Assembly (NCBI RefSeq): GCF_000247815.1
Contig: NC_021673.1
Span: forward strand, 110,137,398 to 110,201,397
Source of the DNA: Ficedula albicollis
Taxonomy: Eukaryota > Chordata > Aves > Passeriformes > Muscicapidae
DNA: 64,000 nucleotides
Direction of reading: 5' to 3'
The notes under the pieces are model-generated. The model did not search any database, was not told where the DNA came from, and worked only from the letters and a program-made list of their open reading frames with translations. The position numbers were made by a program, and so were the translations under genes. Below, piece by piece: positions 49,365-61,310 of the stretch. The number at the start of each line of letters is the position of its first letter. Within the stretch, counting starts at the first letter, position 1.

Positions 49365-51667
49365 CACCCTCGTGGGTACTCACATCTACACCCTCCTAGG
49401 TACTCTGTCTTGCTTGGCTGTAATTTATTGTTGAAACCAGGACACCATAGGCAACTTGCTGTGTGCTGACTTTGGGTCACTGTTTGCATCCATTGACAAT
49501 TGCTCACTGGCACTTAGGGAGATCCTGAACCCCAGTTCTGTCCCATCAGCTCACTGGGAACTCGGCTAAGATTCCAAAATACTGCAGGATTCATCACCTG
49601 TGCTCGTGCATCTGCCAACTGTATTTTGCAATGCTTTCCAGCACTATAGGTTCTGGGGTGGAACCCTTCTTTAGTGGGGTGAGAAATAAAACCCCAGCCA
49701 GCCTCTGGTTGCAGGCAGAGCAAGGTGCCATACTTTTCCTTTGGATTCCCTCTAAATTTCATCCAGCTTCTCTGGGCCCCCTGCTGACATCTTCAGTAGG
49801 AATTTTTAATGTGTGCACTGCAGGCCTCACCTTCTGCATTTCTACATCTGTATGTGTATTTATGTGAGGTCAAGTAATGTGACATTGAGCTGGGGAGGCA
49901 AGTGCTGAACACAAATAGTGTTGGCTGGCTCTTGCTCGGGGGTCAGAGGAGTGAGCAAAGGCATCACAAGCATCATTTCCTTCCCCTGTACATTCAGTTT
50001 CCCACAAAGAATTGACTGCAGAAGTCACTGCTTTCTGCCAGCTAGCAATACCCTGTTACGACTAATTGCAAAAGCCATTAATAAAAGAGGGGAGGGGGGG
50101 AAGCAAGACACAAAAGGGAATAAATACTGTACATAGCCAGAAGGCCTTTCCCTCCTACACATATGATTCACTGTTGTTCCTTGCCTCACATGGGAAAATG
50201 TTGTCCTGCTGAATACGTACCTTAAAGGCAACTCTGCCTCAGAGACATCACATATGCATATTGATAACATGCACTTTGTAGTGCCTAGAGATGTTTTTAA
50301 CGAGGCTTGCTGAAATGTACCAACAACTTTCTCTCTTCTCCTTCTGTGTGCCACAGATGATTTTTAAATGTGTTTCCTGGTGGTCTCTATTCCCTGTGAG
50401 AAAGCAAAAGGATAGCACAGACAATAATTCAGGATGGCAGGAGAGGGGAGAAATGGCTTTCCATCCTCCCCAGTTGTGCAGGCTTGTGTGGGCCTGGGGA
50501 CCCCATTTCCCTTGAAACATCCCCATAAGCTCCTAGGGTTTTTCTTGTAAGACACCTGGAGCACCACTTAACCAGGCTTTAGATGTAAGCCAGGTGAGAG
50601 GCCACCCTGCCAGCAGCAGAGTGCAGAACCACTCATGCAGGTCACCTCATGGCTCACATCCCATAAACCTCCACCTACCCCTGTGCCTCCAATTGACATT
50701 ACTGCATGGCTGGCAGAGGACAGGTGAAGCTTTCTTGCACTCTCATAGTGTTGGGAGGAGTGTTGTACAGTGGCTCCTTCCAAGGCCTTAGCCTCTTGTG
50801 TAGCTATTTTTATCTATCACTATTTAATTAATGTAATTTATTTTCAACATCCACCTTATGGTGTCATGAGCAATCAAAATGGAGATTTAGAGCCATTGGA
50901 AGCGTGATTGCAGAAACACTGACATCCCACACACCCTATTCTGTCCTATATGGAATGGCAGGTACCCTTGTACCCAGAAGATACTTTTCTCATCCCTTTG
51001 TACCACTGGAAAATGCCTATAATTGAAGCTCTGCTGCATTCATGTGCTACAAAAGGTTACACAGATGCTGTGCCTGCTCCAGAATGTGTGTCTGGAGAGC
51101 AAACCCACAGTGCCCATCAGCACTCCACTGTGGACATTTGCTGTCCAAAGCTGTGCTTGGAGAGATGTGCAGGCAGCAGGTCACATCTAGACAGGTATGT
51201 GTGTGTGGGGGGGGTATGATTTTCTTGCCCAGGACTGCATTTGAAGGAGGGCAAATGCATGGCATGGTGCACACCCCCTAATGCCCAGCAGAGAGGTCCC
51301 TGCTGCTCATCAGCAGCAGTGCACCACATGCTTCATCCCCCCTTCACAGACCTAAACCAGACTGTGCAGCTGTACTGCACTTGGAGGTGTTATGTGAAGA
51401 TATATGAGTGAGATTTAAATAGCTTTATTTAGGCATCAGGATCAGCTGTTTGCAGTGGAATAAATTCACAGTGCTGCTGTTAGTCTGTCTCATCACCTGA
51501 TTTGGCTCGTTTAAAATTTGCTGCTGTGTCCCTCTGCTGGGGCAGCCAGGAAAGAGATGGAGGAGAGGTGGAGGAACTGCACTTGGCCTCATGTCTCCCT
51601 TGTCAAGGGAGATAGTTACACTGGGCAGTGCTAATGGGATGCTGTGAAGCCTCCGTACTCCCTTTTT
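49365..51667. other. Single-copy stretch, no gene recognised
   Basis: Somewhat GC-richer than average (50340-51350) with many overlapping short frames on both strands. None has a domain or exon context. A short G8 run lies at about 51208. Confidence 0.45.
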
Positions 51668-51809
51668 TACCCACAGAAAATTTGTGCCACAATACCCACA
51701 GAAAATTTGTGTCACATACTTCCTTAAAATCTTGGCCTCTTCTTGCTTTTTTACCCACAGAAAATTTGTGCCACACACTTCCTTAAAATCTTGGCCTCTT
51801 CTTGCTTTT
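51668..51809. repeat. Tandem triplication, first copy truncated
   Basis: Three copies of 'tacccacagaaaatttgtg' begin at 51668, 51693 and 51751. The second and third continue through 'cttccttaaaatcttggcct' to 'cttcttgctttt'. The first is only about 25 bp long. This structure abuts the 350-bp duplication to its right. Confidence 0.92.
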
Positions 51810-52507
51810 AACTGCTGAACCAATGAAAGGGGGGTGCTTTAAATACAACAGCTGTTGTAGTGGCTGATGGGTTATGATACAATTGCTAGTTGGTGCTGGA
51901 AATCAGACAACTATCAGTGATAGTTCCAGAATATAAACATACGAAATTACTCTTTCCTGATGCACCCACCCCCCCTCCCCCACTTTAAGAAAATCAGTTG
52001 CTGTTCATTGAGGACATAATCAGATTTATATGTCCCTCATAGTAGGACATTTTTCTCTTATAAGAGAAATCTTATTGAGCGAATTTAGAAATCTAGAAAT
52101 TTTCAAATATAGTTTAAAATATTCCTGAAAGACAGTGTGCTGATTTGCTTGCTTGCTTTAACTGCTGAACCAGTGAAAGGGGGGTGCTTTAAATACAACA
52201 GCTGTTGTAGTGGCTGATGGGTTATGATACAATTGCTAGTTGGTGCTGGAAATCAGACAACTATCAGTGATAGTTCCAGAATATAAACATACGAAATTAC
52301 TCTTTCCTGATGCACCCACCCCCCCTCCCCCACTTTAAGAAAATCAGTTGCTGTTCATTGAGGACATAATCAGATTTATATGTCCCTCATAGTAGGACAT
52401 TTTTCTCTTATAAGAGAAATCTTATTGAGCGAATTTAGAAATCTAGAAATTTTCAAATATAGTTTAAAATATTCCTGAAAGACAGTGTGCTGATTTGCTT
52501 GCTTGCT
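51801..52507. repeat. Tandem duplication, 350-bp unit, almost identical copies
   Basis: Copy 1 is about 51801-52150 and copy 2 about 52151-52507. Both begin 'cttgctttt/cttgcttta' and 'actgctgaacca(a/g)tgaaa' and run line for line alike through 'gttatgatacaattgctagt', a C6 block and 'gtgtgctgatttgcttg'. I see one substitution and one T indel. Each copy carries the 18-bp palindrome 'tttctcttataagagaaa' (52052-52069 and 52402-52419). The duplication is very recent or an assembly artefact. Confidence 0.95.
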
Positions 52508-52533
52508 TCCTTCCTTTCTTCCTTCTTTCTCGC
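52494..52533. repeat. CTTC/CTTG pyrimidine microsatellite
   Basis: A run of 'cttgcttgcttccttccttt' and similar pyrimidine tetramers ends the second 350-bp copy. The first copy has only a shorter CTTG run. Confidence 0.8.
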
Positions 52534-53849
52534 TTCTGAAATAAATTTTTTGATTTCCATTTTTATTGACATGTCACTGCAGATGACATAGTCTTCAAAT
52601 CCACCGACTTCATTGCTAAAAGAAATGAAATTTTTAGGTAACCTCAGATAAATTATCATTGTCAGCATCATGAATGAGCTCAGATTCATTATAATATGAT
52701 TTTCACAGCAAAATGTCTTTGGGGAAAGCAGATCCTTGCTTGAAAAGAGCATACACAAGTGGGACACACACAGAGAGGCATGCTCTAGGCTTCACTGGTT
52801 GTGAAAGCACGAAGACTGCTTCTAGGAAAAATAAAAATAAATCTGCAAAATTTGTTGAAGTTTGTCAGGCATCATACCACCACATATGTTTGATTACAGG
52901 AGACATCATCTCTCTGGGACAGGACTCTGAAAAACTCTCATGTTTTCTAGAGGGAAAGATGCTCTGGGTGTTGACACAAACAAAGTTCTCCCTGACAGAA
53001 GAAGACAGTGGTGAGAATGAGTGAAGAAGTGGAGACAATGCAATGCTTCAGCTCAACCACAATGTCCATGATGTATCCTCACTGTGTGCTCCCCACCTTG
53101 GTACACTTTCAAATGCCATTTTTTGCCCTAATTTTCTCTGCTTTCTTCTGCTTAGTTGAACATTACAAAGGATGCTTTTCTCCATGCTTTTGCTGAGAAA
53201 AGGTAGGAGCTTGCTTTCGATTTTAGATAAAATCCTTTCGTAGACTTAATTTTGTCTACACATATTCTGCAAAATGTACTTCAGCTCTCACAGAACATAT
53301 TCATTTGAGTGTTATCCAGTATCAGCTCGTTTATATCCCTGCAGATATATGGAGAGCTTCCCAGCCTTGAAAGCAAAAATCAAGAGACTAGAATTGGCAG
53401 CTATTGGCATTCATTTGGGTGGGAGTTTTTCCTGTTCCTTGCACAGGTCTATATTATTTTATCCTTTTAGAATGCATTCTTTTATTTTTGGGACTGCTGG
53501 AGGGGAAGCTGAGGAAGAAAAACAGAAGCCTTAAGGTAATGACTCAAGTAAGAGTGTTCACACCTTCATTTTCTATGTGTGTTAAAACAAGAAGGGAAGA
53601 AGGAAGGCAGTCAAATGCAGTTAAGAGGCAAATGCAGTTAAGGAAACCAATAAATGTTCATTGAGAGCCACTGGCAGCAGAGGCAAGAGCAGGGTGATGA
53701 GCTCCCTGAGGAGACACAGGCCCTTCCTTTCACCCCTGGGGTCACCAGTGGCTGTGACACGGGTCCAGTGCCAGAGAAGGAGAGTGAAGGGCTCTGTTTG
53801 TGCACGAAGGATGGCCCCCACAGGCAGCAGGTGTAGGGGCAGGGATTCA
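52534..53849. other. Single-copy stretch, no gene recognised
   Basis: No recognisable exon or RNA. A minor direct repeat 'caaatgcagttaag' occurs at about 53612-53642. Short frames of 60-104 codons lack domains. Confidence 0.4.
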
Positions 53850-54215
53850 AGGATGAAGAGGCACTTCCATTGAGAAGGGTGGACAGGGTATAATGAAACA
53901 GAAGAAGGAAGAGGTATACTAAGCCAAAGTCTGTTGGTAAAGCACAGGTGAGTGTAAACTAGCCATGAATGAATTCAGGCTGGAAATCATAAGGAGTTTT
54001 CTAGTTTTGAGATCTGTAACCTCTGGAACAACCTTCCAATGAGAGCAGCTATAGAAAAAACTGGTTATCATAACTTTAGGAAAGTTAGGACTTTAGGAAA
54101 GGTTGAAGTGTTGGGTAGAAAGCATTCTATTGTTGTGAGAGACAGTGGAGGACTGGGCTCTGTAGTCTATGAGATCCTTTGTTGGTCTGTGTTCCCAATT
54201 AAATGAAGTAGGGTT
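53850..54215 (+). mobile_element. Old CR1-type LINE 3'-region fragment
   Basis: The segments 'gcacaggtgagtgtaaacta', 'gaatgaattcaggctggaaa', 'ctctggaacaaccttccaat', 'ggaggactgggctct' and 'gagatccttt' follow the order of the CR1 3' region. It is clearly more diverged than the copies at 31838 and 32435, and its 3' tail is not preserved. No coding capacity remains. Confidence 0.7.
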
Positions 54216-55799
54216 TTTTTGCTGTGTATTAAGCTGGGGGGATGTGAACAAACATCTCATAGGCACAGAAGCCTTTCTGTTCCTCCTAGAGCTTCCCTAC
54301 CAGCAGTCTCCTTGACAGCACAAACCTTGCTGTAAACAGTAAAATAAATGCAAGGCTTGAAGAACAGAAAAACACAGCCAGGGAATTATGTTAAACAGTG
54401 AAGCCCTCAACCTGCTTCTGTGCAGGTTAATAAGAAGGGCCATATTCTGACATCCTCACTCCTTGTCTACCAGAAAAAGCATTTCTTCTGACATGGAAAA
54501 CTGTAACTTGGTGACAGAAGCTGACTTAATTACAAAATTCCTGTCAAATCATCAAACAGAAAGTACAAAAGGAACATTTAAGGATCATTGAACTATGTTC
54601 CCAAGGGCTGGACAGAAGTGGTGTAAGTCTAGACGGCATCACTTTGCACTTTTTATTTCTAAGGCAAGAAGGGCCAAAATAATACTCACATTTTAGATAG
54701 ATTTATCAGAGCTTTTTAGCACAATTTCAGTAGGGTTTGATTCAGTTGAAATCCAGAGTGAGCCTGCAGGTTGATTTCTATTTGCTAAGGACAACTTCAC
54801 CTTTTTGTAGAAAATATAATCTATCCCAGTGTAAATATTCAGAGGTATTGGAACTGCCTGATTATTATATTATTAAAATGAAGGATGGGTTTTAGAAAGA
54901 TGAACTGCAGCAGAATAAGCAGCAGCAGAAGCTGCCTTATTGACAGAAAAAGTGTTTAGACTATTTTCTTTTTTTTTATTTTTAATGTTGAGGTGGATGG
55001 GCAGTCTGAAGCAAATGTAAAAGGCAAAGAGCCAGAGGGAAAGTAGAAACACAAACACACTGGAGTCAGAAATACCATGGTGTGCATGCATGGCTCCTGG
55101 GCACAACTATGACCTGCACCCCAGGACAACAGGTCATCCCAGGAATAGCCTTTGCTTGGAGCATGCAGCGTCGTTGGCGAGGAATTGCACGTACTGTCGT
55201 GTGGTGCCAGGTTTTATTTTGATGGAGAAGCCAGGAGCCTGGCAGGGGAATGAAATTATTTTCCTCACACACATGAGGTTGGGTCAGCTTTGCAACTGGA
55301 AATGTGGTCAGAGTACATTGGGGAAAGAGAGTTTGCCCCTTGCTCTCTTTTTTTTTTTTGACAGTGCTAAGTTGCTGCAGTGAAAGTCATTAATGCTAAT
55401 TGCAACTCTTTGCTTGAGCTCTTAGGGATTTCTGTGTGCTTTTAAACATTCAGTAAGCAGAGGGGCAATATCAAGTAAGCAAGACTGATGTGGCTGTTCT
55501 GATAAAAAAGATGTGAAAGGATGGAGCTGTATGAGTCCCAGAGTATTCCAGCTATGATTTTGTGGGTTGGAAAATGCCAGGAGACTGGAAGCATCTTCAG
55601 TGAGCAGAGGGGGAGATCCTCTTGGGAATGGAGCTGTGGGATGCTGTATTAGAATGGCAGGGGCTCCAAGGTGCTTGTGCTGGTGGTGGTGTTGAGAAGT
55701 AAAAAGGGGAAAACACCAAAGAAGAACAAGGTAGCAGAAGAAGCCATGGGAAGACAATCTTAAAACAGGTCTATAATAGAACATTTACAAAATAATGAC
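54216..55799. other. Single-copy stretch, no gene recognised
   Basis: No gene or transposon that I can support. A few CpGs cluster at 55165-55205. A 120-codon minus-strand frame at 55422-55784 has no domain. Confidence 0.45.
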
Positions 55800-56550
55800 A
55801 ATACATTAGTCATCCTCATGTTAAGGAAGCTTCTCATTCATGTGACTGTCTGGTAGCCTCACTCCCAAGGACAGAGACTTTCACTGCTGGGACTGAAACT
55901 CCTTCATGGCAGGACTGACCAAACAGGTCCCCACTTGACTCCTCACATATCCCACTCACAGTCAGACCAGGTTTCCTCATCAGTTCAACCCCAGGTTTCC
56001 CATGGAAAAGTCCCAGATGTCTTGTTCCACAAAAATCATTTATTCACGGTGCAATAACACAGAAACAGCCCAAGCTGGTGCCTCTGAGGAGGATCCCCCA
56101 CCAAGGAACCCCATGGCTTTTATACCCTCACAGTCTCCAGAAACTGACTCTTCCTCCCAAATCTTTGGGTCCTGCCCTCCTCACCTCACAGTCTCCAGAA
56201 ATTGACTTTTCCTCCCAAATCTTTGGGTCCTGCCCTCCTCTCCATGTCCATCCACCTCACTGGCTCATAAGGCAGCTTTGTCTCCTTTTTTTATCCAAAG
56301 GCTGCAGTTCCTGGCTCTTGCTGTGTTTCCCAGTGTCCGTTCACGTGGCTGCTGTCACCCACCATCATGCCCTGTGTTATCCCAAGGGCTGGCAGCCCAT
56401 GGCCTCTCTTCTCAGGCTCCTACCTGGACCATCTCAGTCCACAGCTTGTGAGCCCAGCTACTTGTACCCCATGTTCCTCAATACTCAAAATGCAGTAGCA
56501 CTGCAGAGCAGCATGTGCAGAACCTGCAGTGGAGCCAGCACAGAAACATT
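55800..56550 (-). mobile_element. Probable solo retroviral-type LTR
   Basis: On the minus strand the order fits an LTR. A U3-like part is followed by a TATA box 'gggtataaaagcc' (56115-56127). About 70-90 bases further is an AATAAA signal (complement at 56039-56044), followed by T/G-rich 'tgatttttgtgg'. After it comes a U5-like stretch toward 55800. Next to the TATA box on its upstream side is a direct duplication, common in LTR enhancers. No internal gag, pol or env sequence and no second LTR are visible, so it is probably a solo LTR. Outer ends and family are undetermined. Confidence 0.55.
56126..56241. repeat. Tandem duplication, 58-bp unit, in the LTR U3
   Basis: Copy 1 is 56126-56183 and copy 2 is 56184-56241. 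Both start 'cctcacagtctccagaaa' or its one-base variant and end 'tttgggtcctgccctcctc'. Three or so substitutions separate them. The inner copy touches the TATA box of the minus-strand LTR, so it may be a duplicated enhancer. It also fits the window-wide habit of local tandem duplication. Confidence 0.92.
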
Positions 56551-59500
56551 CTGTCAACTAATTAGATGTTATTTATTAAATGCAGTGCCTTTAACCACCA
56601 ATCCGTTTTCACTTCACACATACCTTGGTGTGAAAGCCAACTCTCATCTGCAAATGATGATATTTAGCCTCTCTTTTGGTTTTGTTCACTAGTTCATCTT
56701 CTTTGGCAGATGAGGCACTGCTTGGTGCTAGGGACGAGAATCTTCAAGCCTGTTTTTCCAGCCATGCTACAGCATACAGAGTTAACACTTTCTTCTCACA
56801 TATTTTTTCTCAGGAAAAATAAAAAGAGAAGAACAAATATACCAAAGCAAGTCCCGGCCTCCCCCCTGTAACACTATTGTGTGAAACAGAGAAAGCAACT
56901 GGTGTTGCCATAAGAGGGCACACTGCAGCTGTAGTTTCCACATAGTCCAGCAAACCTCTCATAGGAATGAGACGTGGCAGTTGCTTCCCCTCTGAGACTG
57001 TGCAGTATTTGTACTGAAGAAAGTGAAGGAGGCTTCCTATTAAGTTTCCCAAGTGTATTTTTGTCTGCTGGTTTCTCCCTCCCCACCCTGCCTTTCACCC
57101 TTGCAGCCTTTCTTGGGTTACTTTTAAGGGAAATTTTCAAAGCTTGCAGAACTGTTGTGCTTAAAGTTAGTATTCTTTAACACAGTTTTGATGAATATGT
57201 AATTTTTCTTGCTAAGTGTGCTACATCCAGGAAGTACACAACACTGCTTTGGAGGGTGTACTGCAGTAAGTGAGCAGAAGGGTGCAGGTACGTACAAAGG
57301 CAAAAAAAACTGTCTTGGGGTGAAGAGATGCAGATCACTGACTATATGAGAACCTGAAACCCCATCAGCAGCAATTTTTGCAATGGGCTCCAGTCTTTAC
57401 ATAGCTAAAACAATTCTGACACTCCCAGTATCAGGAGGACAAACAAAAATAAGAAAAGTGATCAAGGGGCTGAAAGGGTCAACATGTACATCAAGAAAAG
57501 CAGGTGTTCTTTAGTTAAAATAATATTAAAAAAACTCCACAAAATTTGAAGGCCACAAATTTACTTGGACAGAGAGAAACTATGTAGCTTAACAGAAGGA
57601 GGGTTTAGGAAAATTGAAATAAGCAGAGGCTTTGACAAATCTACTCATTTTAGAGCAAGAACAGTAAAAGCTTTTTGTAGGTAGGGTGGAAAAGTATTAA
57701 CAATTTTAATTTAATTATTTTTTCCCATGCAAGTGGTGGGAAAAATTCTCTCTGATAGAAGGGTACCTTGGATAAACTCAACTTTTTTCCCTTACTAAGT
57801 AACTTGGGTAAGTGTACAGGACAGAGATAATGGATAAATTACCCTTGTATTTCAATGGTACTTGGCATAAGGATAAAAGACAACACCTGGTTCTATGTGA
57901 TCCTTGTTATCCTGCTGCCTCTGCACTGTTCAGTTACCTCCACACCCCAGGGCTGTTTGTTTTATCACCTTTCTAGCCAATAGCCTTCTAGATTGAGTGC
58001 CAGGCTTCTGTGACAGAGATCATAGTTTGTTATACTTCTACACTTTCTAGCAGAGTGAAGCCTTGACCTCTGGGTTGTCATGCTACGGTAACACCTAATG
58101 ACGACAATCTGATCTGCTGGTACAGAATTGCAGGTAATAAAAAGTGATGAACATCTGGGTCAAAGAGCAAAACTTACAGCCTTCCTAAATGCATTGATTA
58201 GGCTGTTTGGCCACATCTCTGTTTGCTGGAAATAGCACAGCTCCTGTATATTGTTGTCAGCCTGGTTGCTGTCAAGAAGATGAAACCGCCTAATTCCAAG
58301 TATTGTGGCACCATTTTTCTATACCACGGTCCCCCAAAAACACTTGAATAATGCTTGCTGCTTGCAGAGATTGTATGCTGTTTGCAAATGTTGGTTTTCT
58401 ATCCAGCTAAGCAGGGAAATGGTCAGACATCCTCTCAAAAATTAGTCTAAGTCTTATGGGGTGCCACTGGCATGCTGTCCCTTTACTATCTCCTGAACAA
58501 AGCTCCTAGGATTAATCACATAAATGGTCTTCGAATGCATCACTGCAAATTCTGCCAGCTTGGTATAAATAATTGTCATAGACTACTTAACCAAGGTTGC
58601 TTTCCTCTGAGGAGCACTCATTTACTTTTTCCCAAGTTTTGTGGGAGATAGCTAATCCAGAAAGAAGTGTCTGGTAGACTGCACTTATGCTTGTGAGAAA
58701 AAACAGTCACTGAAAACAAGCATGTTGACAATTTCTTCTCAAGATACCACATCCTTTGTCTGTGTCAATGACAGAGAAAAGAACTTGGAGAACTTTGGCT
58801 CCAGAGCCCTGATATCAAGATTAAAGACTTCTGCTTCTTCCAAGAAGAAGCTGCTTTATGAAGTCCAATGGAGTAACCTCAATTCCGTTAATGAGGACTT
58901 AAAACACATCATCTTGTAACTTGAAAACTTATTTTTGCTATCACTGGAGAGAATCCTGACTTAACCTCCCAGCACAACAGCATTGTTTCTATATATTGGT
59001 TTGACTGAGTAGGAGCAGCAGACAAAGGAGTTTTCTTAGCAGAGATTAGAGCAATTTATTGTTGCATCTGGGACTTTGAGCTCATCTTCAAGATGGCCTT
59101 ACTAATTAGCAACATAAACTCCTGCTTCCCTTATGAGATAGGTTTGCAACTGGAATTTGACAGAAGCTGTAAAGAAATGTTCTGAGAGACTACTCAGGAT
59201 GATAAATTGAAGAAAAAGCCCTAAAATACAGTGCAATTCCTCATGTGAAACTATTAGCATGAGATATTACACGCTGTGAAATGTCTTTTGAAGTGTCTAC
59301 TTTCATGCTCTTTATTTCACCATCTATTTTTATACAAATTTTATTCTTAGCACAAACAATTTCCCCATAGTCCCTTTGAATTTATGTTAGCAGCGTCACA
59401 CTGCACAGAAACACACCACCACCACTACTTCAGCATCTCTGGCAATTTTTGTTAACCATTGTCTGAAACAGCTTCCAAGCCACCTCCTACTATGCAGATC

Positions 59501-60510
59501 ATCACTTCTGTTTCCAACAGATCTAGCCAGATCCAGTGAGAGGCATCACCAACCTAATCCCCTGACAGAATTTAATCCCTGAATCATTCCTGGTGGAGAT
59601 GCTTTGCATGCTTCATCTGCTACAGAAGCATCGCATCATTAAAAATAAATTAATAATGCAAGTGTATAACATCATTGCTACTTGTAAAGTGTTTCATCAT
59701 CCTGGCTGTATTCTTTAAACCCTGGAGTCTCAGATCATGATGTTTCCAGCTCTCACTGTTTTATCAAATGATCACATGAGATTTAAAAAAAAAAAAAAAA
59801 AGGCAAACAAAATGCTTTAAATTTAAAACTCGTCTGATTTACAAAAATAATGTTTTGATTCTGAACCTTACAGCACAACTGGCAGTATTTTGGATTTTAC
59901 ACAATAGCTATTGTAAAGCTTTCCTAATGTTATTGCAAATCTGGCTGTCTTGTTCTCTCCAAACAGAGAGCACAATCCAAACCAAGACAAAACTAAGCTC
60001 CTTCCTATTTAACAGTAGCTGTCTGTCCCCAAGTACTCATTAACACTCTCTTTCAACCCCAAACTCAGATTTGTGGCTCTAGGGCAGTCCAGTAATACAG
60101 ATAACCCCCTGCAGCCTTGTCAAGCAGGAGAGCTGGCACTAGTGAGCAAGTGGAAGGGAGTTTTATCAATTAAAAACTCACCTCATGACTGAGCAGGTTT
60201 TTGCAACCCTGCTACCACCACTAAAGAGGGATGGGAGAGGCACAGCCACAATGTAAATGTATATATAAATGTATATATAATCAGGATTTAATTTCTGGCA
60301 CTGCTCTTCCTTTAGGCTCATATGTAGGTCTCTAGAAGAAAAATAGCTGACCTGCATAAATCATCATGCCTGGGTTATACAGATGTCTCTCAAGCATCTC
60401 CCAACATCACTAGAAAAATTTGGTCTGTAAAAAAAGACCCATAAAATCCCCATGATTATTTTTGTTGATGTCTTATCAACACCAGAGATGCTCCAAGCAG
60501 ATAGAAGGAT

Positions 60511-60511
<1 letters not shown>
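56551..60511. other. Long single-copy stretch, no gene recognised
   Basis: A/T-rich, with a 17-A run at 59785-59801. Around 59590-59690 an A/T-rich block with 'ctttgcatgc' and 'aaataaattaataatgcaag' looks like clustered POU/homeodomain sites, which is suggestive only. No coding domain is recognised. Confidence 0.4.

Positions 60512-60585
<74 letters not shown>
60512..60585. repeat. (CA)37 microsatellite
   Basis: An uninterrupted CA dinucleotide run of about 74 bases. It produces spurious His/Thr and Cys/Val frames. It is likely polymorphic in length. Confidence 0.98.
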
Positions 60586-60587
<2 letters not shown>

Positions 60588-61099
60588 TTAAAAAAGGAAA
60601 AAAAGAAATATCTGTATTAGCTCTGTTGAAACTCTGAAGGAAAGCATCTGGTAAAACTTGCAGTCATGGCTGGAAACAAACTGGATGATCTTCAGGACTT
60701 CTTGACCTGGATTGCATTCAAGAAAGTACAAAGCAGGTAAGCAGGTAGGAAAAACTCATCATGTTTCAGCACAAGCAAGCTGTATTAAATTTACTCAATT
60801 CAGGTGTAATTATTTGTTACTTATAGAGAGCATCCATAGCTGCATGTTAAATCAAACCACAAGGAAAACACTGTCTGTGTAACAACCATGAGAGCAGACA
60901 AGGCTTCCTCTTTCCAGATTTATCTGCAGCATAAACACTTTATGTTGGCTGGAAAAGAGAAGCAAAGAAAGAGAGAGAAAATACCAATGTTCAGAAAAGA
61001 AAGATGGAAGCCAGAGTGGCTGTGTTATCTTTCCTGCCAAAGTTTGGCATTAAACCTGTGGAGTAACAAGAGTGCTTAAAGGCTTATTAGCCATTGGTT
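60586..61099. other. Single-copy stretch, no gene recognised
   Basis: No gene or repeat recognised, and frames of about 62 codons are unsupported. Confidence 0.4.
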
Positions 61100-61310
61100 A
61101 TACACATATATATATACACATACACACATATATATATATAATTTACATGTACACACAGAGAGGTGTGTGTGTGTGTATATATATATATACATACATTATA
61201 TTCTTATGTGTGTATATAATGTAATATACCTATTTATATATATGTATATGACATTATATACACACATATGTATGTAAATTTAAACATTGAATTACATATA
61301 TAAACATAAG
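61100..61310. repeat. TA/CA/TG compound microsatellite
   Basis: Alternating TATATA, CACATA and TGTGTGTATA blocks cover this interval. It is degenerate, unlike the pure CA run 500 bp upstream. Complementary CACACA and TGTGTG parts may pair. Confidence 0.9.

Noticed and set aside
56078..56692. 204-codon plus-strand frame
   Set aside because: It runs antisense through a probable minus-strand LTR and its internal duplication. No recognisable protein domain.
60364..60637. His/Thr and Cys/Val repeat frames
   Set aside because: Translation of a CA microsatellite.
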